This document shows positions 7,404 to 14,547 of a stretch of DNA of 19,527 bases, one piece after another. Each line of letters starts with the position of its first letter. Position 1 is the first letter of the stretch. The stretch comes from an uncultured Hyphomonadaceae bacterium (GTDB lineage Bacteria > Pseudomonadota > Alphaproteobacteria > Caulobacterales > Hyphomonadaceae), in contig CALLCD010000215.1 in the NCBI GenBank assembly GCA_938049795.1, forward strand, positions 1 to 19,527, given 5' to 3'. The position numbers were made by a program, and so were the translations under genes. Below the pieces are notes generated by a model. It was not told where the DNA came from. It made no database searches and saw only the letters and a list, made by a program, of their open reading frames with translations.

Positions 7404-7418
7404 TTAACGAAGTGTTAA
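7404..7418. promoter_or_regulatory. CtrA box 1
   Basis: The sequence is TTAA, seven bases (CGAAGTG), TTAA, a perfect TTAA-N7-TTAA site for the cell-cycle regulator CtrA. In Caulobacter, phosphorylated CtrA bound to such sites in the origin blocks replication in swarmer cells. It lies centrally in the origin gap, away from both start codons. Confidence 0.8.
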
Positions 7419-7439
7419 AAATTCGAAGTGTGCCAATGG

Positions 7440-7454
7440 TTAACAGAAGGTTAA
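7440..7454. promoter_or_regulatory. CtrA box 2
   Basis: The sequence is TTAA, seven bases (CAGAAGG), TTAA, a second perfect CtrA site 36 bases after the first, about three and a half helical turns. Two perfect copies this close, in GC-rich DNA, are very unlikely by chance. The perfect DnaA box begins 37 bases further on. Confidence 0.8.
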
Positions 7455-7490
7455 GCGGGCCGAGGACACGAGGATATTATGTGGAGGATT

Positions 7491-7499
7491 TGTGGATAA
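7491..7499 (-). promoter_or_regulatory. DnaA box, perfect consensus
   Basis: The plus strand reads TGTGGATAA, which is TTATCCACA on the minus strand, the exact high-affinity DnaA consensus. A related but weak sequence TGTTTATAA follows immediately at 7501-7509, and TGTGGAGGA precedes it at 7480-7488, so this is the centre of a small cluster. Confidence 0.85.
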
Positions 7500-7525
7500 G
7501 TGTTTATAAGCGCGAACCGGCCTGT

Positions 7526-7534
7526 TTATTCACC
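7526..7534 (+). promoter_or_regulatory. DnaA box, one mismatch, beside the AT-rich element
   Basis: The sequence TTATTCACC matches TTATNCACA except at the last base. Directly after it, GTCTCCACA at 7535-7543 matches seven of nine positions of TTATCCACA. The two sit head to tail and lead straight into the AT-rich repeat, the position expected for boxes that start DNA unwinding. Confidence 0.5.
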
Positions 7535-7544
7535 GTCTCCACAG

Positions 7545-7572
7545 ACTAATAATAATAAGCCAAAATAAATTT
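7545..7572. other. AT-rich candidate unwinding element with four TAA triplets
   Basis: This 28-base stretch is almost entirely A and T. It begins with four tandem TAA triplets (7547-7558), three bases after the DnaA-box-like sequence at 7535-7543, and ends just before the hemE ribosome binding site. Tandem triplets of the form (T/A)A(G/A) close to a DnaA box match the DnaA-trio element that recruits DnaA to single strands in other bacteria. The assignment is by pattern only. Confidence 0.5.
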
Positions 7573-7594
7573 GACTCAAAAGGAAGGGGTCTTT

Positions 7595-8632
7595 GTGGCA
7601 TCCGACGTACACAAACCAATACTTTCAACGCTTTCTGGAAAGATCAGTCCAAAGCCACCAATGTGGTTCATGCGGCAAGCTGGTCGCCACTTACCAGAAT
7701 ATCTCGAGCTGAGAGGACGGGCCAAGGACTTTCTCGATTTCTGCTATACCCCTTCCCTTGCAACTGAAGCGACGCTGCAACCGATACGGCGGTACGGGAT
7801 GGATGGGGCGATCCTGTTCGCGGATATTTTGCTGATCCTTGATGCGATGGGCCGGAATGTGCGGTTCGAGAAAGGGGTTGGGCCGTTGGTTGAGGTGATC
7901 GAGACGGCGGGGGATCTTCTTAAAGTGCCTGCGCCGACCGTGGCAGAGCGGTTGTCGCCTGTTTATGAGACGGTGTCGCGGGTGCGGGCGGGTTTGCCAG
8001 ACGAGACGACGCTGATCGGGTTTGCTGGATCACCCTGGACGGTGGCGCTTTATGCGCTGGAGGGGCGCGGTAAAACCGACAAAAGCACGGCGCGCGGCTG
8101 GGCGCATGACCGGGCCGATGAGTTACAGCGCGTGCTTGATGTATTGGTTGAAGCGAGCGCGCATTATCTCAAGCGGCAGGTTGATGCGGGCGCGGAAGCG
8201 TTGATGTTGTTTGATAGCTGGGCGGAAGGTCTGCCGAATGATGTGTTTGCGCAGATTATTATCGAGCCGACGCGGAAACTGGTGGCGCGGTTGCGCGAGC
8301 TTGGTGTGGGCGTGCCGATTATCGGATTTCCGCGCGGGGCTGGGGCTATGCTGCCGATTTATGCGCGTGAGACCGGCGTGACGGCGGTTGGGCTCGATAC
8401 GAGTGTGGTGCCGGATTATGTTAATGATGTGTTGCCAAAAGGGATGCCGGTTCAGGGGCATCTCGATCCGCTTTTGCTGATTGCAGGCGGACAGAGGCTC
8501 GATGATCGGGTGCGTTATCTGATGAAGGCGTATGAGGGCCGGCCGCATATTTTCAATCTCGGGCATGGGGTTTTGCCGCAAACGCCGATTGCGCATGTCG
8601 AGCGTGTGGTCGAGATTGTTCGGGGGGGATGA
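7595..8632 (+). CDS. hemE: Uroporphyrinogen decarboxylase
   Basis: HemE decarboxylates the four acetate side chains of uroporphyrinogen III to give coproporphyrinogen III in haem synthesis. The 345-residue protein shows MWFMRQAGRHLPEYLELR (residues 23-40), the catalytic Asp in ILFADIL (Asp 77), GFAGSPWTVALYALEG, DSWAEGLP, GFPRGAG and the C-terminal NLGHGVLPQTPIAHVERVVEIV. I place the start at the GTG at 7595, which has a strong purine-rich site AAGGAAGGGG just upstream; the frame also stays open to a TTG at 7571, but that lies upstream of the ribosome binding site. The gene borders the putative origin and overlaps hemJ by four bases. Confidence 0.96.
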   Translation: MASDVHKPILSTLSGKISPKPPMWFMRQAGRHLPEYLELRGRAKDFLDFCYTPSLATEATLQPIRRYGMDGAILFADILLILDAMGRNVRFEKGVGPLVEVIETAGDLLKVPAPTVAERLSPVYETVSRVRAGLPDETTLIGFAGSPWTVALYALEGRGKTDKSTARGWAHDRADELQRVLDVLVEASAHYLKRQVDAGAEALMLFDSWAEGLPNDVFAQIIIEPTRKLVARLRELGVGVPIIGFPRGAGAMLPIYARETGVTAVGLDTSVVPDYVNDVLPKGMPVQGHLDPLLLIAGGQRLDDRVRYLMKAYEGRPHIFNLGHGVLPQTPIAHVERVVEIVRGG

Positions 8633-9069
8633 TGATCTATCTTGTTCTGAAAGCTTTGCATATTGTTTCAGTGGTTGCGTGGATGGCGGCGCTGATGATT
8701 TATCCGCGCTACAAGATTCACCAATTGGGCGATGTGCCTGACGGCATCTTGTTTGAGCGGATGAAGGATGCGTCTGCGCGGCTCAAACGGTTGATCCTGA
8801 CCCCTTCCCTTCTGGCGACTTGGGGGTTTGGGATTGGCGTGGTGGTGGCCAATCCGGCGATTGTCAGTGCGGGTGGGCCGGTCTGGTTTCCGCTGAAATT
8901 TGCGCTTGTTTTGCTGATTACCGGCTTTCATGGCTGGTTTACTGTGCAGGGGCGCAAGATTGATGCGGGGGTCAGTTCGGCTGATGAGCGAAAACTGCGG
9001 CTTATGAATGAGGTGCCGTTTATTGCGCTGATCGGAATTGTGTTTCTGGTTATTCTCAAGCCGTTCTAA
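8629..9069 (+). CDS. hemJ: Protoporphyrinogen IX oxidase HemJ (membrane protein)
   Basis: HemJ oxidises protoporphyrinogen IX to protoporphyrin IX in the inner membrane and is the usual enzyme for this step in alphaproteobacteria lacking HemG and HemY. The 146-residue protein has about four membrane helices (roughly residues 3-25, 57-76, 86-106, 127-144). The conserved LKALHIVSVVAWMAAL carries the family His (about residue 11), and WFPLKFALVLLITGFHGWF carries the conserved Lys (about 90). The start ATG overlaps the hemE stop as ATGA, so the two haem genes are coupled. The ferrochelatase gene is not in this window. Confidence 0.9.
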   Translation: MMIYLVLKALHIVSVVAWMAALMIYPRYKIHQLGDVPDGILFERMKDASARLKRLILTPSLLATWGFGIGVVVANPAIVSAGGPVWFPLKFALVLLITGFHGWFTVQGRKIDAGVSSADERKLRLMNEVPFIALIGIVFLVILKPF

Positions 9070-9077
9070 CAATTGGC

Positions 9078-9106
9078 TTGACGTGCTGCGGCGGACGCGG
9101 GATAGA
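9078..9106 (+). promoter_or_regulatory. Candidate promoter for rho
   Basis: A TTGACG hexamer at 9078-9083 is followed after exactly 17 bases by GATAGA at 9101-9106. The -35 is near-perfect; the -10 matches three of six positions of TATAAT. It lies in the 126-base gap after hemJ and would give a leader of roughly 80-90 bases before the rho ATG. That leader contains a short inverted repeat TGCAC (9139-9143) and GTGCA (9154-9158). rho is often controlled through its own leader in other bacteria, so the region could be regulatory. Confidence 0.4.
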
Positions 9107-9195
9107 CAGAGAAACCGCGCTCGGAGGTCTTTCGGGCTTGCACGCCATTTGCGGTGCAGAAAAGCGGTATCACACAATCAGGAAAATCTGGATCA

Positions 9196-10491
9196 ATGGC
9201 TGATACGTCAAACGATAGCTCGAACCCCGTGACCCTTATGGAGCTTAAGGGGAAGTCTCCGACGGAACTTGTGGCTTATGCCGAAACGCTCGAAGTGGAG
9301 AATGCGCAAGCTTTGCGGACGCAGGATCTCTTGTTCGAGATTTTGAAAGAACTGGCTTATCGGGATATTCCGATCATCGGCGCAGGCGTTTTGGAAGTGC
9401 TTTCGGACGGGTTTGGCTTTTTGCGCTCACCGGAATCGAATTATCTGCCCGGGCCGGATGATATTTATGTCAGCCCGAAACTGTTGAAAAAGGCCGGTTT
9501 GCGGACGGGTGACACGATTGAAGGGCCGCTGAAGAGTCCGAAAGAGGAAGAGCGGTATTTTGCGCTGGAAGATGTCAGCGCGATTAATTTCGAGTCGCCG
9601 GAAAAAGCGAAACACAAAGTCCATTTTGACAATCTAACCCCGCTTTATCCGGAAGAGCGGCTGGTGATGGAGTCGAAAGATCCGACGAAAAAGGACCGTT
9701 CTGGTCGGATTATCGACATTGTCGCCCCGATTGGGAAGGGTCAGCGGGCGCTTATTGTTGCGCCGCCGCGCACGGGTAAGACGGTTTTGTTGCAGAATAT
9801 CGCCTCCTCCATCGAGGAAAATCACCCCGAATGCTATCTGATTGTGCTGCTGATTGATGAGCGGCCCGAGGAAGTGACCGATATGCGGCGGACGGTGAAG
9901 GGCGAAGTTGTGGCGTCTACGTTTGATGAGCCGGCGACGCGGCACGTTTCGGTTGCGGAAATGGTGATCGAAAAGGCAAAACGGCTTGCCGAGCATGGCC
10001 GGGATGTCGTGATCCTGCTTGATTCGATTACGAGGCTTGGACGCGCCTACAACACGACGGTCCCCTCTTCCGGTAAGGTGCTCACCGGCGGTGTCGATGC
10101 GAACGCGTTGCAACGTCCGAAACGGTTTTTCGGCGCGGCGCGGAATATTGAAAATGGCGGATCGCTGACAATTATCGCGACGGCGCTGATCGATACGGGT
10201 TCGCGGATGGATGAAGTGATCTTCGAGGAGTTCAAGGGGACGGGCAATTCCGAAGTGGTGCTTGATCGCAAGATTGCTGATAAGCGGACTTTCCCTGCGA
10301 TGGATATTCTGAAGTCGGGCACGCGGAAAGAAGAGTTGATTACGCCGCCGGAGCATTTGCAGAAAGTCTATATTTTGCGCCGGATTCTCAATCCGATGGG
10401 GACGGCCGATGCGGCGGACTTCCTGATTGATCGGCTCAAGCAGACGAAAACCAATGATGAGTTCTTCGAATTGATGGCGAAGAACAATTAG
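9196..10491 (+). CDS. rho: Transcription termination factor Rho
   Basis: Rho is a hexameric RNA-dependent ATPase and helicase that ends transcription at Rho-dependent sites. The 431-residue protein has the N-terminal helical region MELKGKSPTELVAYAE, the RNA-binding cold-shock-like domain GVLEVLSDGFGFLRSP...DDIYVSP (about residues 63-95), Walker A APPRTGKT (189-196), Walker B LLIDERPEEVTDM, and the Q- and R-loop region GGVDANALQRPKRFFGAARNIE and FKGTGN. The ATG at 9196 is chosen because MADTSN... fits the short acidic N terminus of alphaproteobacterial Rho; the open frame extends 14 codons upstream to 9154. No long insert is present in the N-terminal domain. It is followed by a strong intrinsic terminator. 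Confidence 0.97.
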   Translation: MADTSNDSSNPVTLMELKGKSPTELVAYAETLEVENAQALRTQDLLFEILKELAYRDIPIIGAGVLEVLSDGFGFLRSPESNYLPGPDDIYVSPKLLKKAGLRTGDTIEGPLKSPKEEERYFALEDVSAINFESPEKAKHKVHFDNLTPLYPEERLVMESKDPTKKDRSGRIIDIVAPIGKGQRALIVAPPRTGKTVLLQNIASSIEENHPECYLIVLLIDERPEEVTDMRRTVKGEVVASTFDEPATRHVSVAEMVIEKAKRLAEHGRDVVILLDSITRLGRAYNTTVPSSGKVLTGGVDANALQRPKRFFGAARNIENGGSLTIIATALIDTGSRMDEVIFEEFKGTGNSEVVLDRKIADKRTFPAMDILKSGTRKEELITPPEHLQKVYILRRILNPMGTADAADFLIDRLKQTKTNDEFFELMAKNN

Positions 10492-10507
10492 CCATCGCTA
10501 AGCCCAA

Positions 10508-10545
10508 AAAAAGGCCGCACCCGACAATCCGGATGCGGCCTTTTT
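10508..10545. terminator. Bidirectional intrinsic terminator between rho and the barrel gene
   Basis: AAAAAGGCCGCA (10508-10519) pairs perfectly over 12 bases with TGCGGCCTTTTT (10534-10545) across a 14-base loop. The T-run follows the stem on the plus strand and the A-run gives a T-run on the minus strand, so it can end transcription of rho and of the convergent outer-membrane protein gene alike. Confidence 0.92.
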
Positions 10546-10562
10546 GTGTCTGGAGCTTGGAT

Positions 10563-11042
10563 TTAGAAGCTGTATGCCAGTCCGGCCCGGACGCCGATTG
10601 TGTCGAAGCCGACCGTATCAAGGATCGGGCGGAAAGACAGATTGTCGTTGATGGCATATTGAAAGCCGAGGCCGAGCGTGTAGTCGTCTCCGCTGCCAAT
10701 GGTATCAAAGTTGAAGTTGCGATAGCCAGCGCGGGCGATCACAGCAAAATCTTCATCGAGTCTGTAGCCAAGATTGCCGGTGATGCCCCATGTGAAATCA
10801 ACGATGTCGCTTTCGGACCAGTGGATTTCTGCTTCGCCAGCGACGAAGAATTGCTGGGTTAGCGGAACGCTGTAGCCAATTGCGCCGCCAACGAGGATCT
10901 GGTCAAAGCCGACGGGGCCATTTTCATAACCGACTTCGCCGACAACATATGGGCCGGTAAATGGGTCGCCGTCCTGTGCGGTGGCGACACCGGCAAGCGT
11001 GGCAGTTGCGAGGGCCGTTGCGGCAATCATTTTCGTAAACAT
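10563..11042 (-). CDS. Small outer-membrane beta-barrel protein
   Basis: The 159-residue product has a classical signal peptide, MFTKMIAATALATATLAGVATA, with likely cleavage after ATA (about residue 22). The mature part alternates polar and hydrophobic residues in repeated strands ending in aromatic residues, such as FVAGEAEIHW, WGITGNLGYRL, FAVIARAGYRNF and YTLGLGFQYAI. It ends in GVRAGLAYSF, with a terminal Phe as recognised by the BAM complex. The size fits an eight-strand barrel of the opacity/OmpW-like class. Its ligand or function cannot be read from the sequence. A purine stretch AAGGAAA lies upstream of the ATG. It is convergent with rho, sharing a terminator, and divergent from mnmE, so it is probably a single-gene unit. 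Confidence 0.75.
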   Translation of the reverse strand: MFTKMIAATALATATLAGVATAQDGDPFTGPYVVGEVGYENGPVGFDQILVGGAIGYSVPLTQQFFVAGEAEIHWSESDIVDFTWGITGNLGYRLDEDFAVIARAGYRNFNFDTIGSGDDYTLGLGFQYAINDNLSFRPILDTVGFDTIGVRAGLAYSF

Positions 11043-11066
11043 AATGGTTTTCCTTCATCAAGATTG

Positions 11067-11084
11067 CAGACAGGGATTTGTCTG
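11067..11084 (-). promoter_or_regulatory. Hairpin in the leader of the beta-barrel gene
   Basis: CAGACA and TGTCTG form a perfect six-base inverted repeat with a six-base loop, 24 bases upstream of the barrel-gene ATG in the divergent gap with mnmE (11043-11289). In the transcript it could fold just ahead of the ribosome binding site, or the DNA could be an operator. A TTGACA hexamer on the minus strand at 11151-11146 resembles a -35, but no good -10 follows it. Confidence 0.25.
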
Positions 11085-11289
11085 ATGAGGCGTTTTAGAG
11101 CAGGAAATCTTGCCGACTTATTGATGAAAAAGGGCCGGAATAAGATGTCAAAAGATGGCCTGTTATCGTGGTTTTGAGGGCACAGTTTGTGGCATTTTGG
11201 TAAGGTTGAGGTGGCTGGATTTGGGGCGGTCGCTTGGTGATGAAACGGGGCGGAGTTGACTTTGGTGCTCGCGTGTCTCACCTGCGCTT

Positions 11290-12624
11290 ATGACTTTCTC
11301 CTCTGATGCCCAGACAATTTGCGCGCTTGCCTCGGGGCGGCCACCTGCGGGCATTGCGGTGATCCGGGTCTCTGGTCCGCAAGCGCGCGATTGGCTTGGG
11401 GCCCATATTGATGGCCCTGCCCTCACCCCGCGTATGGTGAGCCTGAGGACAATTCGTGACGAACGCGGCGAAATCATTGACAAGGCGTTAATCATGTTCA
11501 TGCCTGCGCCCGCGACGTATACGGGCGAGGATGTGGTCGAGCTTTTCCTGCATGGCGGGGCGGCAATTGTCGAACATGCGCTGGAGGCGCTGACCGCATT
11601 TGATGGGGTGCGGTTGGCCGAGCCTGGCGAATTTACGCGCCGTGCTTTTGAGGCGGGGAAGCTCGACTTGACGCAGGCCGAGGGGATTGCCGACCTGATT
11701 GAAGCGGAGACGCGCGGGCAAAAAGCGCAGGCGCAGGCGCAAAGCGATGGGGCGCTGTCGGACCTTTATAATGTGTGGCGGAATGACCTGCTCGCCGCGT
11801 TGGCGCTCGTCGAAGTGTCGGTTGATTTTCCCGATGAAGCGGATGCGCCCGATCATACGGATGGGCCGGTGGCGGAGAAACTCACCTCGCTCATTGCTTC
11901 GTTCGAGCGGGCGCTGGAAGATGGACGATTGCATCAAAGTGTGCGGGACGGATTTCGGGTGGCGATTATCGGTGCGCCGAATGTGGGCAAGTCGACACTG
12001 CTCAATCAGCTCGCTGGTCGGGAGGCGGCGATTGTGACCGACATTCCGGGCACGACGCGGGACGTGGTGGAAGTGAGATGCCGGGTCGGCTCGCACATGG
12101 TCTGGTTTGCGGACACGGCCGGTTTGCGGGAAACGGAAGATGTCGTCGAAGCGGAGGGAATCCGGCGGGCGACGCGCGCGGCGGTCGAGGCGGATCTGCG
12201 CGTCTTTGTCGTCGAGGATGGGGGCCCTCCCCCTCCCCCCTCTCTCGTTCGGGATGGTGATATTCTGGTCCAGAACAAGGTGGATCGATTGGTTAATCAG
12301 ACCTTAATGCCGGAATCTGTCGCGATTTCAGCGCTTGAGGGATACGGGATAGATGAGTTGCTCTCGCGAATCGAGGATTGGCTGAAGGAGCATATCTCGG
12401 CGTCGGGGGCACCGGTGATCACGCGGGCACGGCATCGGCTGGGAATCGAAAACGCACTTGAGCATACGCGCCGCGCGCATCAAGGATTGGTCCAGACGGT
12501 GGGGGCGGAACTTGTGGCCGAGGATGTGCGCCTTGCCGGTCGGGCACTTGCGGGGCTTGTCGGCGAGATCAATGTCGAGGATGTTTTGGGCGCGGTGTTC
12601 TCCGAGTTCTGCATCGGAAAATAG
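11290..12624 (+). CDS. mnmE: tRNA modification GTPase MnmE
   Basis: MnmE works with MnmG to put the 5-carboxymethylaminomethyl group on uridine 34 of certain tRNAs. The 444-residue protein has the N-terminal folate-binding domain (ICALASGRPPAGIAVIRVSG, YTGEDVVELFLHGG, AEPGEFTRRAFEAGKLDLTQAEGIADLI). A helical part then holds the inserted G domain with GAPNVGKST (228-236), DIPGTTRD, DTAGLR and NKVD. It ends in FCIGK with the conserved Cys (441). The G domain carries five consecutive prolines at about 313-317, encoded by a 22-base pyrimidine run at 12225-12246, between the DTAG and NKVD motifs. No strong Shine-Dalgarno is seen before the ATG at 11290. mnmG follows after 39 bases. Confidence 0.97.
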   Translation: MTFSSDAQTICALASGRPPAGIAVIRVSGPQARDWLGAHIDGPALTPRMVSLRTIRDERGEIIDKALIMFMPAPATYTGEDVVELFLHGGAAIVEHALEALTAFDGVRLAEPGEFTRRAFEAGKLDLTQAEGIADLIEAETRGQKAQAQAQSDGALSDLYNVWRNDLLAALALVEVSVDFPDEADAPDHTDGPVAEKLTSLIASFERALEDGRLHQSVRDGFRVAIIGAPNVGKSTLLNQLAGREAAIVTDIPGTTRDVVEVRCRVGSHMVWFADTAGLRETEDVVEAEGIRRATRAAVEADLRVFVVEDGGPPPPPSLVRDGDILVQNKVDRLVNQTLMPESVAISALEGYGIDELLSRIEDWLKEHISASGAPVITRARHRLGIENALEHTRRAHQGLVQTVGAELVAEDVRLAGRALAGLVGEINVEDVLGAVFSEFCIGK

Positions 12625-12663
12625 ACTCTACGCAAGCGACAAATTCTGCGCTAAGAGCGCGTT

Positions 12664-14547
12664 ATGAGTGTTCCAAGTTTTGATGTGATTGTGGTCGGCG
12701 GTGGTCATGCCGGATGTGAAGCGGCGGCGGCGGCGGCGCGGTATGGGGCGCGGACGGCGCTCGTCACCCATCGCAAATCGACCATTGGCGAGATGTCTTG
12801 TAACCCTGCGATTGGCGGTTTGGGCAAGGGCCATCTGGTGCGCGAGATTGATGCGCTTGACGGGATCATGGCGCGGCTGGCCGATGTGTCGGGTATTCAG
12901 TTTCGTTTGCTGAACCGCTCGAAAGGTCCGGCGGTGCGCGGGCCGCGTAGCCAGATTGATCGGGCTTTGTACCGGACCGCGATGCAGGCCGAGCTCGAGG
13001 GAACGGCGAACCTGACCATTCTTGAATATGGGGTCGAAGATCTGATCGTCGAGGAGGATCGTGTTCAGGGTGTGATCACGCAGGACGGGACGCAGGTGCG
13101 GGCCGCGCGCGTGGTTCTGACGACGGGGACATTTTTGAACGGGATGATCCATATTGGCGATAAGCGCGTTCCCGCGGGGCGGGCTGGCGAGGCTCCGGCG
13201 CTTGGATTGTCGGACCGGCTTTATGCGCTGGGTCTGCCGCTTGGACGATTGAAGACGGGGACGCCGGCGCGGCTTGATGGCCGGACGATTGATTGGGACG
13301 GGATGGAGATGCAGGCGGCCGATCCGGTGCCCGAGCCCTTCTCCTTTATGACGGATCGGATCGAGGTGCCACAAATCTCGTGTGGGATGACATGGACGAA
13401 TGCCGAGACCCATCGGATCATCGCGGAGAACATCGAGCGGTCGGCCGTTTATTCGGGGGCGATTGGCGGCAAGGGTCCGCGCTATTGTCCGTCGATCGAG
13501 GACAAGGTTCACCGCTTTGCGGATCGCGACCGACATCAGATCTTTCTGGAGCCGGAGGGGCTCGACGATCATACGATTTATCCGAACGGGATTTCGACCT
13601 CGCTTCCGGAGGAGGTTCAACAGGCATTTCTGAAAACCATTCCGGGGCTTGAGCGCGCGGAGATCCTTCAGGCGGGGTATGCGATTGAATATGATTATAT
13701 TGATCCGCGCGCTTTGAAGCCGTCGCTCGAAGTGATGGCTCTGCCGGGGCTTTATCTGGCGGGTCAGATTAATGGGACGACGGGGTATGAGGAGGCGGCG
13801 GCGCAGGGCCTGGTGGCGGGTCTCAATGCGTCGCGGGAAGCGAATGATCTGGAAGCTGTGACGTTTGATCGGGCCGAGGCCTATATCGGGGTGATGATTG
13901 ATGACCTTGTGACCAAGGGTGTGACGGAGCCGTACCGGATGTTTACATCGAGAGCGGAGTTCCGTCTGTCGCTGCGGGCGGACAATGCGGATCAACGGCT
14001 GACGCAGAAGGGTGTGGAAATTGGACTCGTGAACGGACGGCGCGCCCAAATGTTTCACGTGAAACATTCGCTGTTAACGAAGGCGCGGGATCAGCTCGCC
14101 GAATTGAGCATGACGCCGAACATTGCGAGCGGGCTCGGGTGGAATATCAATCAGGATGGACGGCGACGGACGGCGATGGAATATCTCGCTTATCCCGATA
14201 TTGATTTTGCGAAACTGACCCAAGCCTGGCCGGAGCTTGAAGGCACGCCGGAGGTGATTGCGCGGCAGATGGAAATTGATGCGCAATATGCGGGCTTTCT
14301 GGAACGGCAGGCGGCGGACATTGCGGCGCTTCGGCGGGACGATGATTTGCGGCTTCCGGACGATCTCGATTATTCGCGTGTTGGGGGGCTCTCCAATGAA
14401 GTGCGCAGCCGGTTGGAGCATGTGCTGCCATCGACGCTTGGACAGGCCGGGCGGATTGAGGGTGTGACGCCCTCGGCGCTGACGGCGCTCTTGTCGCATG
14501 TGCGGCGGAAATCACCAGAGAAGAAAGCCGGACGCCGTGGAGACTGA
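12664..14547 (+). CDS. mnmG: tRNA uridine-5-carboxymethylaminomethyl modification enzyme MnmG (GidA)
   Basis: MnmG is the FAD-containing partner of MnmE in tRNA wobble-uridine modification. The 627-residue protein starts with the FAD-binding FDVIVVGGGHAGCEAAAAAARYG (GGGHAG at 12-17), then SCNPAIGGLGKGHLVREIDALDG and GPRSQIDR. The middle has TGTFLNG and LKTGTPARLDG, then the late GLYLAGQINGTTGYEEAAAQGL and MFTSRAEFRLSLRADNAD. A perfect parS palindrome is embedded in the gene and is read as MFHVKH at residues 463-468, in a poorly conserved stretch after the LRADNAD segment. It follows mnmE and its end overlaps the rsmG start by about 11 bases, so mnmE-mnmG-rsmG-parA-parB is probably one transcript. 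Confidence 0.97.
   Translation: MSVPSFDVIVVGGGHAGCEAAAAAARYGARTALVTHRKSTIGEMSCNPAIGGLGKGHLVREIDALDGIMARLADVSGIQFRLLNRSKGPAVRGPRSQIDRALYRTAMQAELEGTANLTILEYGVEDLIVEEDRVQGVITQDGTQVRAARVVLTTGTFLNGMIHIGDKRVPAGRAGEAPALGLSDRLYALGLPLGRLKTGTPARLDGRTIDWDGMEMQAADPVPEPFSFMTDRIEVPQISCGMTWTNAETHRIIAENIERSAVYSGAIGGKGPRYCPSIEDKVHRFADRDRHQIFLEPEGLDDHTIYPNGISTSLPEEVQQAFLKTIPGLERAEILQAGYAIEYDYIDPRALKPSLEVMALPGLYLAGQINGTTGYEEAAAQGLVAGLNASREANDLEAVTFDRAEAYIGVMIDDLVTKGVTEPYRMFTSRAEFRLSLRADNADQRLTQKGVEIGLVNGRRAQMFHVKHSLLTKARDQLAELSMTPNIASGLGWNINQDGRRRTAMEYLAYPDIDFAKLTQAWPELEGTPEVIARQMEIDAQYAGFLERQAADIAALRRDDDLRLPDDLDYSRVGGLSNEVRSRLEHVLPSTLGQAGRIEGVTPSALTALLSHVRRKSPEKKAGRRGD
14051..14066. other. parS site 1 (perfect, inside mnmG)
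   Basis: TGTTTCACGTGAAACA is an exact 16-base parS palindrome, the ParB loading site for chromosome segregation. It lies in frame within mnmG, where it encodes part of MFHVKH. The cognate parA and parB genes begin about 1.1 kb downstream, which supports the call. Confidence 0.93.

Larger units (their letters stand above)
7232..7594. other. Putative chromosomal replication origin (oriC)
   Basis: This 363-base gap holds no credible gene and separates the divergent regulator gene and hemE, the same pair that flanks the origin in Caulobacter and Rickettsia. It contains one perfect DnaA box, several one- or two-mismatch DnaA boxes, two perfect CtrA boxes 36 bases apart, GANTC methylation sites at 7355-7359 and 7573-7577, and an AT-rich stretch next to hemE. 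The parS sites lie about 6.6 and 7.2 kb away, a normal distance for an origin. Against it, the GC skew does not change sign here. The gap must also hold promoters for both flanking genes, but I could not define them. A hairpin CCCGC-TT-GCGGG lies at about 7274-7285 in the regulator gene's leader. Confidence 0.8.

Noticed and set aside
11256..11284. TTGACT upstream of mnmE as a promoter
   Set aside because: No -10-like hexamer at 16-18 bases spacing; the hexamer alone is not enough.
12628..14067. 479-codon minus-strand open frame opposite mnmG
   Set aside because: Arg/Pro/His-rich nonsense composition antisense to an intact MnmG; no motif or ribosome binding site.
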